A stretch of DNA of 64,000 nt from Flaccisagitta enflata (Eukaryota; Chaetognatha; Sagittoidea; Aphragmophora): positions 76,570,001-76,634,000 of the forward strand of contig OZ231126.1 of assembly GCA_965153355.1 (NCBI GenBank), read 5' to 3'. The notes below the pieces were generated by a model. That model was not told where the DNA came from. It saw only the letters and a list, made by a program, of their open reading frames with translations, and did not search any database. Shown here one piece after another: positions 50,248 through 63,545 of this stretch. The stretch's first letter is position 1; every line of letters begins with the position of its first letter. Made by a program: the position numbers and the translations under genes.

Positions 50248-50878
50248 ATAGTCGCAAAAGCGCTAGATGGTCAGCGGTACCCGTGCCCTGCCCTAGTAGG
50301 TTGTGCTTGAAGTTGAAGGGGAAGCAGGGCAGCGGCTGTTAAGGCTTCGATGACCTATGCTTTCACACATATGGGGGATTTTCTCCTCCTCCTCCGTCCG
50401 CCCGCCCCCAGTCTCAAAGCCCAAATCCCATTCCCGAGACCCAAATCCCAGTCTCGTGGCCCAAGTCCTATCCAAAAGGACCAAATTCTAGCCTCAAGGC
50501 CCAAATCCTAGCCTGGAGGCCCAAATCCCAGTCTTGAGACCCAAATCTCATCTGTAAGGCTGGGATATGAGCCTTGAGTCTTATATTTGGGCCTCACAGC
50601 TGGGATTTGAGCCTAGAGGATGAGCTTTTGGCGCCAAGGCTGGGATTTGGGTCTCCAGGCTAGAATTTGGGCCTTGAGGCTAGCATTTGGGCCTTGAGGC
50701 TAGGATTTGGGCCTTTTGAATAGGATTTGGGCCATGAGACTGGGATTTGGGTCTTGGCACTGGGATTTGGGCCTTGAGACTGGGGGATTAGACGGACGGA
50801 CGAAGAAGGAGGAGAAAATCCCCCCTATGTGTGAAAGCATAGGTCATTGACCCCTTCGGGGCCACTGCCCAAAAAGGA
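50248..50878 (+). mobile_element. Family B element with inverted half array
   Basis: From 50340 to about 50555 the arm, the GGAGGAGAAAAT block and 20-bp units are in one orientation; from about 50556 to 50878 the same blocks follow in the other. The interior is one large palindrome. Confidence 0.65.
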
Positions 50879-50947
50879 GGAGGAAAAGAAGGTGAAAGAG
50901 GATAAGGTAGTGGTGGTGGAGGAAGATTAGGGGATTGTATAATAACA

Positions 50948-51176
50948 AGGTCATTAGACCGCAGTCACGTGCGTCAGCATTTTTTTAAAAAGTCGGACAG
51001 ACAGACGGGTGAAAATTTTCAAAAAGACGGATGAATACTTCCCAGTGTCTTCTCTAATGTTCATAAGTGTAAAAATACGCAAAAAAGTGCCTTCAAAATG
51101 ACGTTGTGACGACCGACAAACCGACCGATGGACCGAAAAGTGGTTTATAGAGTCGCGTAGCACGCGACTAGAAATG
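50948..51176 (+). mobile_element. Family A element, ACAAGGTCATTAGACC subfamily
   Basis: Arms AGTCACGTGC and GCACGCGACT; the middle holds AAAAAGTCGGACAGACAGAC and an unrelated spacer. Confidence 0.62.
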
Positions 51177-51569
51177 AAGATGATAAGGTGGAGAAAGATA
51201 AGGAGAAAGTGGGGATAATCAAACCAAACAAATGTGGCCAAAGAGGAGGCAAAAGGAGGAGGAGGCAAAAGTAGGAGGAGAAAAAGGTGAAGGAGGAGGA
51301 TGGTAAAATAAAAATAAAGATGATAAGATGGATAAGGAGAAGGTGGAGATGATTAAGTCAAACAAATGTGGCCAAAGAGGAGGCAAAAGTAGGAGGAGAA
51401 AAAGGTGAAGGAGGAGGATGGTAAAATAAAAATAAAGATGATAAGATGGATAAGGAGAAGGTGGGGATGATTAAATCAGACAAATGTGGCCAAAGAGGAG
51501 GCAAAAGCAGAAGAAGGTAAAGAGGAAGGAGGTAGTAGTGGTGGAGGAAGATTAGGGGATGGTAAATTA

Positions 51570-51716
51570 ACAAGGCCGGATGCACGGCAAGACAGTCGCG
51601 GACAATTGGGCAGGAGCTGTAATGCAATAATTGCTCGGAGTTCAACAAAATTTGTAACGGACCGACCTACCGACCGACATGGCAAGGTGTAGAGTCGCGT
51701 GTTCGCGACTAAAAAT
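51570..51716 (+). mobile_element. Family A element, AGTCGCGGAC subfamily
   Basis: Complete; 5' arm AGTCGCGGAC, end AGTCGCGTGTTCGCGACTAAAAA. Close relative of the copy at 836. Confidence 0.7.
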
Positions 51717-52103
51717 GAAGATGATAAGGCGGAGAAGGATGAGGAGAAAGTGAGGATGATTTTACCGAATGTGGTTGAAGAAGAGGTAAAATAAAGAGGC
51801 AAAAGGAGGAGGAGGAGGTGGAGGTGGTGGATGAAAATGAGCGGATGGTAGAATGAAGGCTAGAGATGAGAAGGCGAAGGTCGGGATGGGGAGGGAGGGG
51901 GGGGTCAAACAAACAGAGGATCAGCAGTGATAAAAGGTGAGTAATAGAGAAAATATGTATTGAAAGCGTCGTAAGAGGTATGAGGGAAAGGAATAAAAGA
52001 TGTAGTTATGATAGGTGGAACAATATGTTATGTTATAGGTACAGACCTACACATGCGCCCGAACAGAAAGATTTGGCTGTAAGACCGAGTACTTAGTTGA
52101 GTG

Positions 52104-52230
52104 AATGGATGAATGAATGAATGAATGAATGAATGAATGAATGAATGAATGAATGAAGGAAGAAAGGAAGGAAGGAATGAAGGAAGGAAGGAAGGAAGGA
52201 AGGAAGGAAGGAAGGAAGGAAGGAAGGAAG
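52104..52230 (+). repeat. (GAAT)n then (GGAA)n compound microsatellite
   Basis: About 13 GAAT units pass through a short hybrid zone into about 17 AAGG units. Confidence 0.92.
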
Positions 52231-52431
52231 AAGGCATGAATGACTGAATGAATGAATGAAAAAAAGAAACATATGAAGAAAAGAATCTAAAATCCTAAAT
52301 ACGAAAGAGAGTTTAGCGGAAAGAAAATCTGGCAAATGAAAAAAGTAGTGTTAGAATACCATGAAGAAACCCCGAGAGAGAAGGATAGGGAGATAGAGCA
52401 AGAGTGATAAATCAGACAGCGTGGCCGAAAC

Positions 52432-52537
<106 letters not shown>

Positions 52538-52897
52538 AAAGACAGTCAGACGGACGAAACAGATAGACAGACAGACAGACTATCTGACTGACTGATTGAC
52601 CGACAGGCGGATAGACTGATAGACCGATGGAGTCATGGACGGAGACGAAGTGACAAACTGACAAACAGCGAAAGGGAGAGGAAGGCATATTTGAAGACAG
52701 ACAGACAGAGAGATTTTCAGGCAGAGATTTAAGAGAGACAGAGTCCTGGACAGAGGTAGAGAGACAGGAGAGGGAAATGAGAAAGCGTTAGGTCCAAAAA
52801 AGTTTTGATTCCAAACTAATCTTTGCATTAGGGAAAGTGCTGAAATCGGGTTAGGCTTTGACCTTTTTGCCCTCTTTTGCAATCACTCTCTTCACGT

Positions 52898-52899
<2 letters not shown>

Positions 52900-52986
<87 letters not shown>

Positions 52987-52988
52987 GC
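52900..52988 (+). repeat. (CT)n microsatellite upstream of the receptor-like fragment
   Basis: About 43 units, 84 bases before the acceptor proposed at 53071. Confidence 0.93.
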
Positions 52989-53071
52989 TTTCTCGTTCCA
53001 CATTTCAATTCCAAGCTGACCTTTATTAGTTCTTACGATGATGGATTCATAAAGGATTGGCGGCCCTGCAG

Positions 53072-53615
53072 CGAGTGAGAAGGAGAGCACCCAAGCCATG
53101 GCCCGGCCCGGCCCAACAGATGAATACGGTGAACATAACGGTAAAACTCGCCCTGGATTTCTATCTATACAATGTGGACGAAGGTTTTTTCCATTGCGCA
53201 ACATAAGTGCGGTCGGTTTGTCTGTTGGTCAGGCTATCCGTCGGACTGAAGCACTTTTTTGGCGTTTTTTTTTTTGTCACCTAAATGTATTTGCGTTTTT
53301 ATCGCTACCGATACGAATAAGATACGAAAGTCATTCGGAAATTAAACTATTTGTAAAAAAGCAAGTTGCATTTCCAAATGCCCATTCATCAAGGCATAAC
53401 TTTGTACTAACTTTTGATTGAGATACTTTTTTTCAGTCATTCAAATGTTAGTTATTGTTAAAATTAGTGGCGGCAATTGTCTTGACCTATGGTTATTCAA
53501 TGACAGAGACGCCGATAACGTCACATTATATCAACAGTTGGGCTTCACTCGAGCGCATGCCAAAGGTCTGGGAAAAATAATTTATACCCTATACCAATTG
53601 TCAATAAAGAAATAA
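53072..53615 (+). CDS. Possible Cys-loop receptor ligand-binding-domain fragment (nAChR/AChBP-like)
   Basis: Exon 53072-53183 (acceptor CGGCCCTGCAG, left edge uncertain) reads NTVNITVKLALDFYLYNVDE and leaves one base. The acceptor CTTTTTTTCAG joins 53437-53615 in frame (VIQMLVIVKISGG...), ending at TAA with AATAAA overlapping the end (53603). The V-N-I-T-V...L-x-L...VDE-x-x-Q pattern and an intron right after VDE are typical of nicotinic receptor and AChBP genes. The expected WL...W.D..L.W block is only weakly matched (CLDLWLFNDRD) and the protein stops far short of the usual about 200-residue domain. It may be a truncated paralogue or pseudogene. Confidence 0.38.
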
Positions 53616-54331
53616 CAACAGATTCTCTTATGGGGCTACATGCTGAATGCCTTCAAAGCGGGCATGCGTTATCAGCGGGTGCGCTCTAGCGGCGCTCCAC
53701 TGTATTTTATTTCGTTTCTCATGTATTAGGTTTTTAGAACATAGATATAAACATAGACTCAGACACTTTAAGGGACTAAAGGCGGCCAATTTGAACTTAC
53801 TGAGACAGCTTTATCTGGCCTGAGAGGTGCTAATAATATCCAATGAGCACCAAAAATTGAGTAACTGACACTGCCAACATCCTCCAACGTCTATTCACAA
53901 CATAGACCAAATAAGCAAAATCATGTCCTCAGACATGGTACATATTCTGACGACCCTGTACCTTAAAAATCTGGACAAATTTGAGTTTTGGGTAAAGTAG
54001 ATGCGTAAAATTGACTGTGCGATTTCAAATGTTCACAGGAAGCCATTTTAAGTAGGTAAATCAAATCGAGTCTAATGTGAAGGTAGCAAGGAATGGGTAA
54101 TTCTCACAAATCAAATCAGGTGGCCCTTCACTAACCCCTGTCCGATATCACACATAAAATTTCATGCCTTTTTGTGGTCAGGAACATGTAAAAAAATGTA
54201 CCGCTAATTTATACTACCTCAGCTCGATTTGTACTGATTTGAATTGCCAATTGGGTATCTTGGTGACTCGTTGCTAGGAAAATGCACAACTTCGCATTTC
54301 AGTGCAGCATACTTCCTAGTGTAGAGTGATG

Positions 54332-54590
54332 CGTTAGGTGTTTTTTTCCCATCAGGGTGGGATTTGATGGACTGTGTAGGTGGGTTGAGTGGGATAAAGT
54401 GGCGTTAGGTGTTTTTTTCCCAACAGGGTGATTTGATGGACTGTGTAGGTGGGTTGAGAGGATAAAGCATGGTTGGTGCTTTTCCCATCAGGGTGGGGAT
54501 TTACGGACTGTGTGAGGTGGGCTGAGTGACAGCGCGTTAGGTGTTTTTTTCCCCCATCAGTGACTGATGGACCGTGGTGCGGGGTTAAAG
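54332..54590 (+). repeat. About 65-70-bp minisatellite ending at an assembly gap
   Basis: Four degenerate units with GTTAGGTGTTTTTTTCCC, CATCAGGGTGG, GATGGACTGTGTAGGTGGG. The array runs into the N run. Confidence 0.7.
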
Positions 54591-54591
54591 T

Positions 54592-54601
54592 NNNNNNNNN
54601 N
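54592..54601. other. Assembly gap (10 N)
   Basis: Ten N bases directly after a tandem array; the array length is therefore unknown. Confidence 0.99.
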
Positions 54602-54911
54602 AAAATTAATGTCATTATATGCTCTTGGCTCCAAAAGTATAGACTTATTCGTTTATTCACTTATTCTCTCTCTTCTTCGTCGATTCGAGAAACAGTCAGC
54701 AGGTGTAAATAATCCGATGGTAATCCCAGAGAATAATTAATTTAGGCTGAGTTTCATTGTTGTTTGTATACGCGATAAAAAGAGAGAGCGCGTTAAGTAA
54801 TTCAAAAGTAAATCATTTGGGTTGAGTTTCTTCTTTCTTTCTCTTTCTTTCACGACCAAACTAAATGTGTTCGTGTACATAATAATCAACGAAAATGAAA
54901 GTAAAAGAGCG

Positions 54912-55488
<577 letters not shown>

Positions 55489-55796
55489 CGGATTTACATA
55501 ATCCGAAAAATGTCATTAGGCTCGTGTGGTTATCATTCTCATCAGCTAGGGAAGAATATATCATTATCAGTTGATGAAGGACATTATCGTTAACTAAGCT
55601 ATAAGAGAAAATCTGAGTTTATTTGACTTTGCAATGACTAATACCTGTCGCGCAATTATTGATAAAACATCACAAACACTTTATCTATTTTCTTTTATAT
55701 ATATATCATACTGATTGGGTTGATTTTTAATGAGTTAGTATGTGTGAAGAGGCAATTTATCTTTGATTTTACTTGTTTCAACTTTTTAAAACGATT

Positions 55797-56001
55797 TAAT
55801 TCACAGTTTATTACACCTGTAAGGATGGTGATTGCTCCAAAAATACAATTCTTTTCTTTACATCTTTTTGCATATGAGCCATGTTGTCGTTTCCCAAATC
55901 AATCAAAATTCATGAGCAGATTAAAGAGCTTTTCAAAAGTTATGATATGGCGCAATTTGCATGTCCTTAACTGTATTTATTCAGAAATCATTTGCTTTTG
56001 A
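55797..56001 (+). CDS. Candidate terminal exon, paralogous to one at 41.9 kb
   Basis: The acceptor TTTAATTCACAG opens a frame FITPVRMVIAPKIQFFSLHL... with CCRFPNQSKFMSRLKSFSK and IWRNLHVLNC, ending at TGA. DNA around ATGAGCARATTAAAGAGCTT and the following TGGCGCMA match 41931-41970. Unknown function. Confidence 0.3.
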
Positions 56002-56751
56002 AGATGATAGGGTATTTTTTGGTAATTTTGAAGCTGTTTTCTTTTGGAAGGCTGTCACATTTTTTTGCATAACTTGACTTAACCTGTATCAATTCAAATG
56101 GAATTCGTAAGCAAAAGGAAGCATTTTTTATACTTTAGCTAATGGTAAAATCCATTCATGTCTAAATACTTGAGTTATTTTATCAATATTTGTGCCGCAG
56201 ATGTTATAAGACCATGAGACTAGACTTACAGAACAAAGGTCCGAATCAACAGTATTTGTTTTGTGTGAACTGTTATGTTTGTTTTATCTGTAATGTGTAA
56301 TGTGAATTGTGCAAGTTGAACGATTTGGTTATGATTACTGCCTAAAGAGAAGGCCCATAGTTCAGTTTTCCTTTGGAGTTGTTTAGCAAATTCCTGAGTT
56401 GCTATCGGGTAGTTTTGTCTTGGCAACACTCTCAGCATAAACATTTGAGTGAAATCTTAACTGAAGTGTCTCAATACCTTTGGGCTACTATTATCGAAAT
56501 TCCATATTACTGTGCCAACTAAAAGTGCGCATTTCATGTTTAACTTTAGCTAGCTAATGCTCTGACAATGACTGTTGCACAGGTTTTATCAAGGCAAGGA
56601 CTTAGCTTCATCTCTTTTCAACTCATGATATAATTCTCTCTCCTTAAACCTTCGTATTTCCTTTCTTCCATTTCCTCAGTGCATTTTTTTCTCCGCCCAT
56701 TTGATCTGTATTGATTTGTGACTGTTAGTGTGCTGATGTGTGGGCATGGTG

Positions 56752-57022
<271 letters not shown>

Positions 57023-57449
57023 CATATAAAACGGAAGTACGGCGAAAGTGGCAGCGAGGAATTTTCGCCAAGACAGAGTTTCTTTCTCTGCGCTCTCCAG
57101 GATCTAATTTTAGCTAACAACAACTTTGCTGGTAGACGCGATAATTAATGATTTCCCGACCACCCCATTAGCCAAACTTTTCCTGTTCTCCTTCCATAGC
57201 CTCCTCTTCATCCTCTCCTCCTCTTCTCCTCCTCCTCCCACTCCTCCTCAACCATTTCTACCACTCAAGGCAAAGATGGTCGCCATCTTGAAGCCCAGCA
57301 AGAAAAAAAAGCCTCTTTATTTTGGGCATTATTGGAAAGTGGATATGTGGAAACTTCTGAAACAAATTAAGAAAAAGCGATGCTACATTATTATTTCACA
57401 CAAATACAGATGCTAGACTGTTCTTTCTGTTCACAGCCTATAATCTGCA

Positions 57450-57560
57450 ATGATGGCAAATCCACCAATTGACAATCTTTTGTTGTTATTCTTTACGTCT
57501 TTCATTATTAGCTCACAAAAAATTCAACTACAAATGACGGAATCGTATGGTCCCTTGAAC
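57450..57560 (+). CDS. First exon with signal peptide, unknown secreted or membrane protein
   Basis: ATG at 57450 (or 57453) opens MMANPPIDNLLLLFFTSFII, followed by SSQKIQLQMTESYGPLN and a consensus donor AAC|GTAAGT in phase 0. The hydrophobic core after a short polar start is a good signal peptide. The first downstream candidate in the right phase is the terminal exon at 59943; joining the two would give a secreted protein of about 73 residues, though other exons may lie between. Confidence 0.5.
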
Positions 57561-57945
57561 GTAAGTTGGATCGATGATATTTTGGCATTGTTATGAAGCT
57601 GGATATCGTTCAACTTGTCAAATGTGACTGACCTTTTTTAAGAATTGATAAGTTATATTGAAAAATAGCGTAATTTCATTTGAAATTTAATTCCGTATCC
57701 GATATAAAATGCGATAAAGCAGTTGTTCATCGCTCGCTGAATTTTCCAGCGCTTTTTGGTTTTTCGAATTGATTTTCCCGCCGCTAATTAATATCGAATA
57801 TCAAATTAGCGTCAATGATAAACTGTCTGTTTGCGCTGTTATTAATCCACTAAGGATTTGATTGCTGTTTTCCCGGCTGTGTCCCTCTTTACCTTGTCCG
57901 TTTATCTGTCTTTCTGTCCGTGAGATTCAGTTCGACACACTCTTT

Positions 57946-57985
<40 letters not shown>

Positions 57986-58194
57986 ATTTCTCTTGCTCAT
58001 TCATTGTGCATCGGGCAGGCAGTACAAAGAGCGTCAGGCACAACACAAAAGCCCATTTCCTTGTCCCCGGGGACCCGCAAAGTCGGCATTCAATGAAGCC
58101 CTTGTAACTCAATTAGCGGCAAATATTCATTGCATATTGTATCACTGGGTTTTGCTCTTGTAGCGTTTTCAAGGAAATGGCCCGCGACCGGGAG

Positions 58195-58302
<108 letters not shown>

Positions 58303-58875
58303 CTCGCCCCAGAGAGAGAGAGCACTATATGCAGAAAACACTCAATGAATTAAACAGACAGAGCTATGCAAGAAAAAATCCTTATGTGAACGATGCAAAA
58401 AAAAAAAAAAAAATAAAAATAAAAAATAAAAAAATAAAAAATAAAAGGAATAAATGAATAAAAAGATAAGACTCGGTGAAACACAGCTTAAAAGAACCAA
58501 TCGATCCAGGACTAGATAATAAATGCATAAAATGAGCAACGTACGGACTGGATATCTGGACTGATATCTGCAATGACAGCGAAATAAAAATACGAAAACC
58601 AAGAAAAAGAAAGGAAAGAAGTTTGAGCAATCAATTTGGACTCAAGTAATCAGACTCAGTTTAACGAAGCGACTAAAAACCGACATCAAGGCTCCATAAC
58701 GTATCGATAACATCTCATTAATTGAGAGAAACGAGGTGATATCAGCATCATGGAATGACAACTCGCAAGCAAATTAAGAGAGAGAGAGGGAGTCTCTCAT
58801 TGTCACAGGCAATATGATGAATAACGCACCGGCGAAAAGCAGAAAACAGATAGGGAGAAGAGAGGTGCAAGATAA

Positions 58876-58897
58876 ACAGACAGACAGACAGACGGCC

Positions 58898-58960
<63 letters not shown>
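58876..58960 (+). repeat. (CAGA)n microsatellite
   Basis: About 21 units with one GGC interruption. Confidence 0.93.
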
Positions 58961-58962
<2 letters not shown>

Positions 58963-59082
58963 ATAAAGGAGAAGATGACCGAGAAAAGCCATGACTTTGA
59001 TAACGCAGAGTTAAAGATTAAGGGAAAGAAAGACGGTACCAAACGACAACTATAGGCTATGATATATACGAAATAAAGTCAG

Positions 59083-59096
59083 ATGAGAGAGAGAGA

Positions 59097-59192
<96 letters not shown>
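59083..59192 (+). repeat. (GA)n microsatellite
   Basis: About 54 units with one GT interruption. Confidence 0.93.
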
Positions 59193-59195
<3 letters not shown>

Positions 59196-59614
59196 AAAAT
59201 AACATTAGATGGGGAAGAATGGAGGGACACCCAGATAGTCCCAGAGACAGATAGATAATCAGCTCTGCAAATGAGCAGGAATGATTTAGGGTTTGTTAGT
59301 GGCAAGCACACAACTTGAGGCTTGATTACATCTCGACTTAACAAAAGCGATTCAGAAAAACCGAAAGATTGTTTTAAATGTCAACTGAAGGTTCATTCAT
59401 TGCATTGAGGTCGAACTGCGATAAGCTCATGTATGTATTGTTTTCTTACATCGAGTGCAAATGCGAGTCAACTTGCTCAATGCGCTCACTCAGAAGCAAA
59501 CACACGCAAGCGCACACACATAAGAACGCGCGCGCGCTCGCTTAGATGACGGTCCTCGAGGCGAAACTGGCAAAAATCTAATTAGTCGGTTATCCGCATA
59601 ATGAAATTACAAGA

Positions 59615-59645
<31 letters not shown>

Positions 59646-59942
59646 TTTCTCTTTCATTCTCGTGCAGAGACATTTGCCTCGTCTGCGCAAACAATTTTCT
59701 CCTGCTTCTGCCTATAAAACGCGAGTCTTTTATATTCATTTTATGCTTCTCTTTTTTCCTCTTTTTGCCTTTTTGTTTTATCCCATTGCTTAGACGCAAT
59801 TTGTGCAATTGTGCCCGTGCCATGTCGACGTCTTCGTTGTCGCTGTTGTTGTTATCTTTTGTATTTTCTTATCATTTGTTTTCTCCTTTCCATCATGTTG
59901 TTTTGGTTTTGTTCTTTCTTTGTTCACACTTTTTCTGCTCAG

Positions 59943-60053
59943 TCGCTGTATCTTGATGTCAGCCGCGATATATTGTCAGTGTCATTGGTTGGTGATGGCC
60001 GGATAATCATACGACTGACAATATCAACAATACCTGTTAACACAAAAAAATGA
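59943..60053 (+). CDS. Terminal exon, unknown protein
   Basis: A strong acceptor (CACACTTTTTCTGCTCAG) opens SLYLDVSRDILSVSLVGDGR, then IIIRLTISTIPVNTKK and TGA, entered in phase 0. The alternating hydrophobic residues suggest beta strands. It may be the 3' end of the gene starting at 57450. No family recognised. Confidence 0.45.
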   Translation, partial: SLYLDVSRDILSVSLVGDGRIIIRLTISTIPVNTKK

Positions 60054-60422
60054 GGCCTAAGCAGCATGCAGTAGTGGATGAATAAATACTAGTGACAAAA
60101 TGGTAGAATTAGGAATGAATGAATGAATAAACGATGAATGAACTAATGAATGAAATAAATGCGCCCAATTGATCAATTATCATGTTTTGATTTTGCTGCA
60201 TCTGGCTGGTTGATGTCCTACTTGAAAGATGTGAGGTGCTGTTATCATTACTGGCGGTCGAATCGACTGACAGAAGGGCAAAGACAACACCGGCAAAATG
60301 AGAAACAACGAATCGACTCATACAAGGGCAAAGACAACACCGAAAACATGAAAAACAACTAAGTATGCGAGAACATGACCTGAGACAATGGAAGGTTAGG
60401 AAAGAAATGAAATTTAGAAGAA

Positions 60423-60602
60423 ACAAAGCCAGATACACGGCTGCCCCGATCGAGTGCGCGTGGGCAGGGGCAGTATGTGAGATCAAAAAGGCATTTGGGC
60501 AGGACCAGTGGGCTAAAATACCTCAAAAATGCCGAAAAATAAATGAAAAGTGACGGACGAGTGGACCGACGGACGGACGGAATCGCTTACCTGCGACTAA
60601 AA
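60423..60602 (+). mobile_element. Family A element, degenerate
   Basis: ACAAAGCCAGATACACGGC start, arm GATCGAGTGC, GACGGACG array, end CTGCGACTAAAAA. Confidence 0.6.
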
Positions 60603-60867
60603 AGTGAGGGAGAAAGACAAAAATGTGAATGTATGGGGAAAAAAGAGGGAAAAAAGGAAAAGGAGAAAAATAAATAAAACGAAAAGGAGAAAAAGGAAAT
60701 AAAGGAAGGGAGTGATGAAGAAAGGAAATTTTGCGGGCGTTGGTTTTTGTTTGAATTACGAGGTGGCCTCTCAGCGAGGAAACGAAAACACGTAAATCAC
60801 AATAATAGAAAGGAGAAGGATGAAGTTTCCAATATTTTCGCGCCGCATGCTTATAGGAGAAAATCGA

Positions 60868-61003
<136 letters not shown>

Positions 61004-61124
61004 CCGTAGTCCATACATGCCAAAGAAACAATGAGAAAACACGTCGCCTATGAATTTCATTGACGTAAAAATTTCCGTAAAAATGACGTCGGGATGCCTT
61101 TGATGTCACGTTACCAACTTGGCT

Positions 61125-61371
61125 ATTGTCATCATCACCGTCGTCTTTGTCGTCGTCGTCGTCTTTGTCGTCGTCGTCGTCGTTGACGTCGTTGACGTCG
61201 TCTTCATCGTGATTGTCGTCATCATCAACATCGTCTTTGTGACTGTCATCATGATAATCGTCGTTGTCGTCGTTGTTGTCCTGCAGGATGTCAACGGATT
61301 GACGGCGATAGAAAGGCAGTGGAAAGGGATTTCCATACATTTGAAGCTGATTTCCATATTTTCATACATTT

Positions 61372-61425
<54 letters not shown>
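61125..61425 (+). repeat. GTC/ATC-rich tract and (CT)n tract
   Basis: 61125-61280 is mixed TCGTCGTCTTTG/TCATCA trinucleotides; 61374-61423 is (CT)n. Confidence 0.85.
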
Positions 61426-61426
<1 letters not shown>

Positions 61427-61591
61427 ATTCATTTCCCCTCTCTGTCTCCCTCTCTCTCATGGTGAGAGAGGAGGTCAGCTATCAATATCGTCCACACTCG
61501 ACCTGTCATCTTTAATATTTCGTTTCTCCTTCATAAATTTTGTTTGCGTCATCGTTAATCGTCATCAAGCCAACGACTTTGGCTCATTCCA

Positions 61592-61812
61592 TGTTCATCG
61601 GGCGTGTTTCCAGTGACGACTACAAACACGATTGTTCCCGTTAAACGCGCTTACAGCGTGAACACATAAAAATGAATTTCAATTATCCTACAAGGAAGTG
61701 AGTGAGCGAGCCCATGAACAAAGCGAGTGAGTGCTATGGATTGAGTGAGCAGAGTGAGCGGTGCGAGCGAACAAATATAGGGAGCGACCGAGTGGCCCGT
61801 TAAAAAGGCAAC
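61592..61812 (+). repeat. Interspersed repeat D, second copy
   Basis: Same blocks as at 40632; it ends 9 bases before the 960-bp palindromic element. Confidence 0.55.
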
Positions 61813-61821
61813 TGTCACGTA

Positions 61822-62781
61822 ACTATGACAAAATAAAAAAAAGACAGTAATTTTCAAAATGATATTGTGAGCTTATTTTTTAGAGCAGCTTTATAATTTT
61901 TTAGACCATGATAGTTTGTCAAATTTGCTACCTAGCAAAAAAATTAAATTTTGAAAAAGTTGATTTTTATGCCTATAGCATTGATTTTTGCAAAATTTGT
62001 CTACTGAACCACCGTTTAGTTTGTTTCAGTTTCAGTTTAGATCTAACTTTGAAAATCAACTGTGAGCTTAATTTTTAGAGCAAGATCAAATTTTTTGAGA
62101 TGGTGATAGCATGTCAAATTTCTGACACAGTTTGCAAAAATCAGAACTCAAAAGCTTGATTTTTTGTAGCTGCAACACTGATTTTTGTAAAATCGGTTGA
62201 AGTTGGATGGTCAGAATATAAAAACATTTATTCAGAATTGATTTCAAATGTTAGTTTTTTTTGTAGCTTCGTATTTTTTTAGAGTGTATGAGAGTTTTAC
62301 AACTTATTAACCTGAAGCAAAAATCAGAACTCAAAAAAGTGTATTTTTGCACTAGTACCATCAATTTTTGTGAATAGACCTCCAATGAAAACTCTAGAAT
62401 CGATATCCACAGTTTTGATGGATTTTACAAGAATTGATGTAGAAGGTACAAAAATAGACTTTTTGAATTCTGATTTCTTTGCTATGTCAGAAATTTGACC
62501 TGCTATCACCATCTAAAAAATACTGATTTTGCTTTAAAAATTGAGCTCAGAGTAAATTTTCAAAGTTTAATCTGAACTGAAACCCATTCGGCGGTGGTTC
62601 AATTGACAAATTTTGCAAAACTCAACGCTGGCGCGCAAAATCAACTTTTTCGAGATCTGATTTTTTTTCCAGGTAGCAAATTTCACAAACTGTCACAGTT
62701 TGAAAAATTATTAAGCTACTCTAAAAAATGAGCTCACAATATTATTTTGAAAATTACTGTCTTTTTTTATTTTGCCATAGT
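61822..62781. mobile_element. 960-bp TA-flanked palindromic element
   Basis: Ends ACTATGACAAAATAAAAAA and TTTTATTTTGCCATAGT with TA on both sides. At least the outer 150 bases pair closely, and inner blocks (GGTGATAGCATGTCAAATTT and complement) also pair. Confidence 0.7.
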
Positions 62782-63180
62782 TATAGAAATATACCCAACG
62801 AGGAAGAAAGCGTGTATCAGTGTGTATCATTCATTGAGGTCTGATAGTTTTGGGCATAATCACAATGCTTCAATCCTCGTAAGGTAAGCAAGATGTTTTA
62901 GCTCTAAATGCCAGGAGGAACTACTGGCTAGCTCTTGAGCTCTAGTTTCATAATCTCATGGATTTCAAAAGCGAAGTGGCCCCATTTTGAGCCCAAAGTG
63001 ACATAATTTCAACATTTTCACCACAACCACCTTAGAGAAGTGATGAATGAAGGGATTTCGGCAAAGGGTTTTATCAAGTTAAGATGATGAAATTTGTATT
63101 TTAGCCTCAGTACATCATGTATCAAAATAAAAAAAGCTGACAAGTAGTGATATCCAAGTATTACAGTGCTTAAAGAAACA

Positions 63181-63545
63181 TACGTGATCGGCGACCAGCC
63201 TATCAAGCAAAAAACCGGCGACCAACTCAGCAAGCCAAAAACGGGCGACCGGCCCATCAGGCAAAAAACGGACGACCAGCCAATCAAGCAAAAAATAGGC
63301 GACTGGCTCAGCAAGCAACAAAATGGCGGCTGGCTGAACAAGCAACAAACGGGCGGCCGGCCAAGCCAGCATCAAAATGGCGGCTAGCCAGCCAAGAAAA
63401 GAAATGGTGTCAGACCAATCAAGCAAACAAATGGCAGCTATCTCGCCAAGACAAAAAAGATTTCTGACCAAGCAAGCAAAAAATTTGGATGACCATTGAC
63501 CAAGCAAGCATAAGAAAATAGATTGGACAGTTAGCCAAGCAGAAA
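63181..63545 (+). repeat. Degenerate 30-bp minisatellite
   Basis: Units such as GGCGACCAGCCTATCAAGCA followed by AAAAAC. The period is a multiple of 3 and one frame codes TGDQPIKQK-like repeats for about 73 codons, but no start, signal or splice context supports a gene. Confidence 0.7.
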
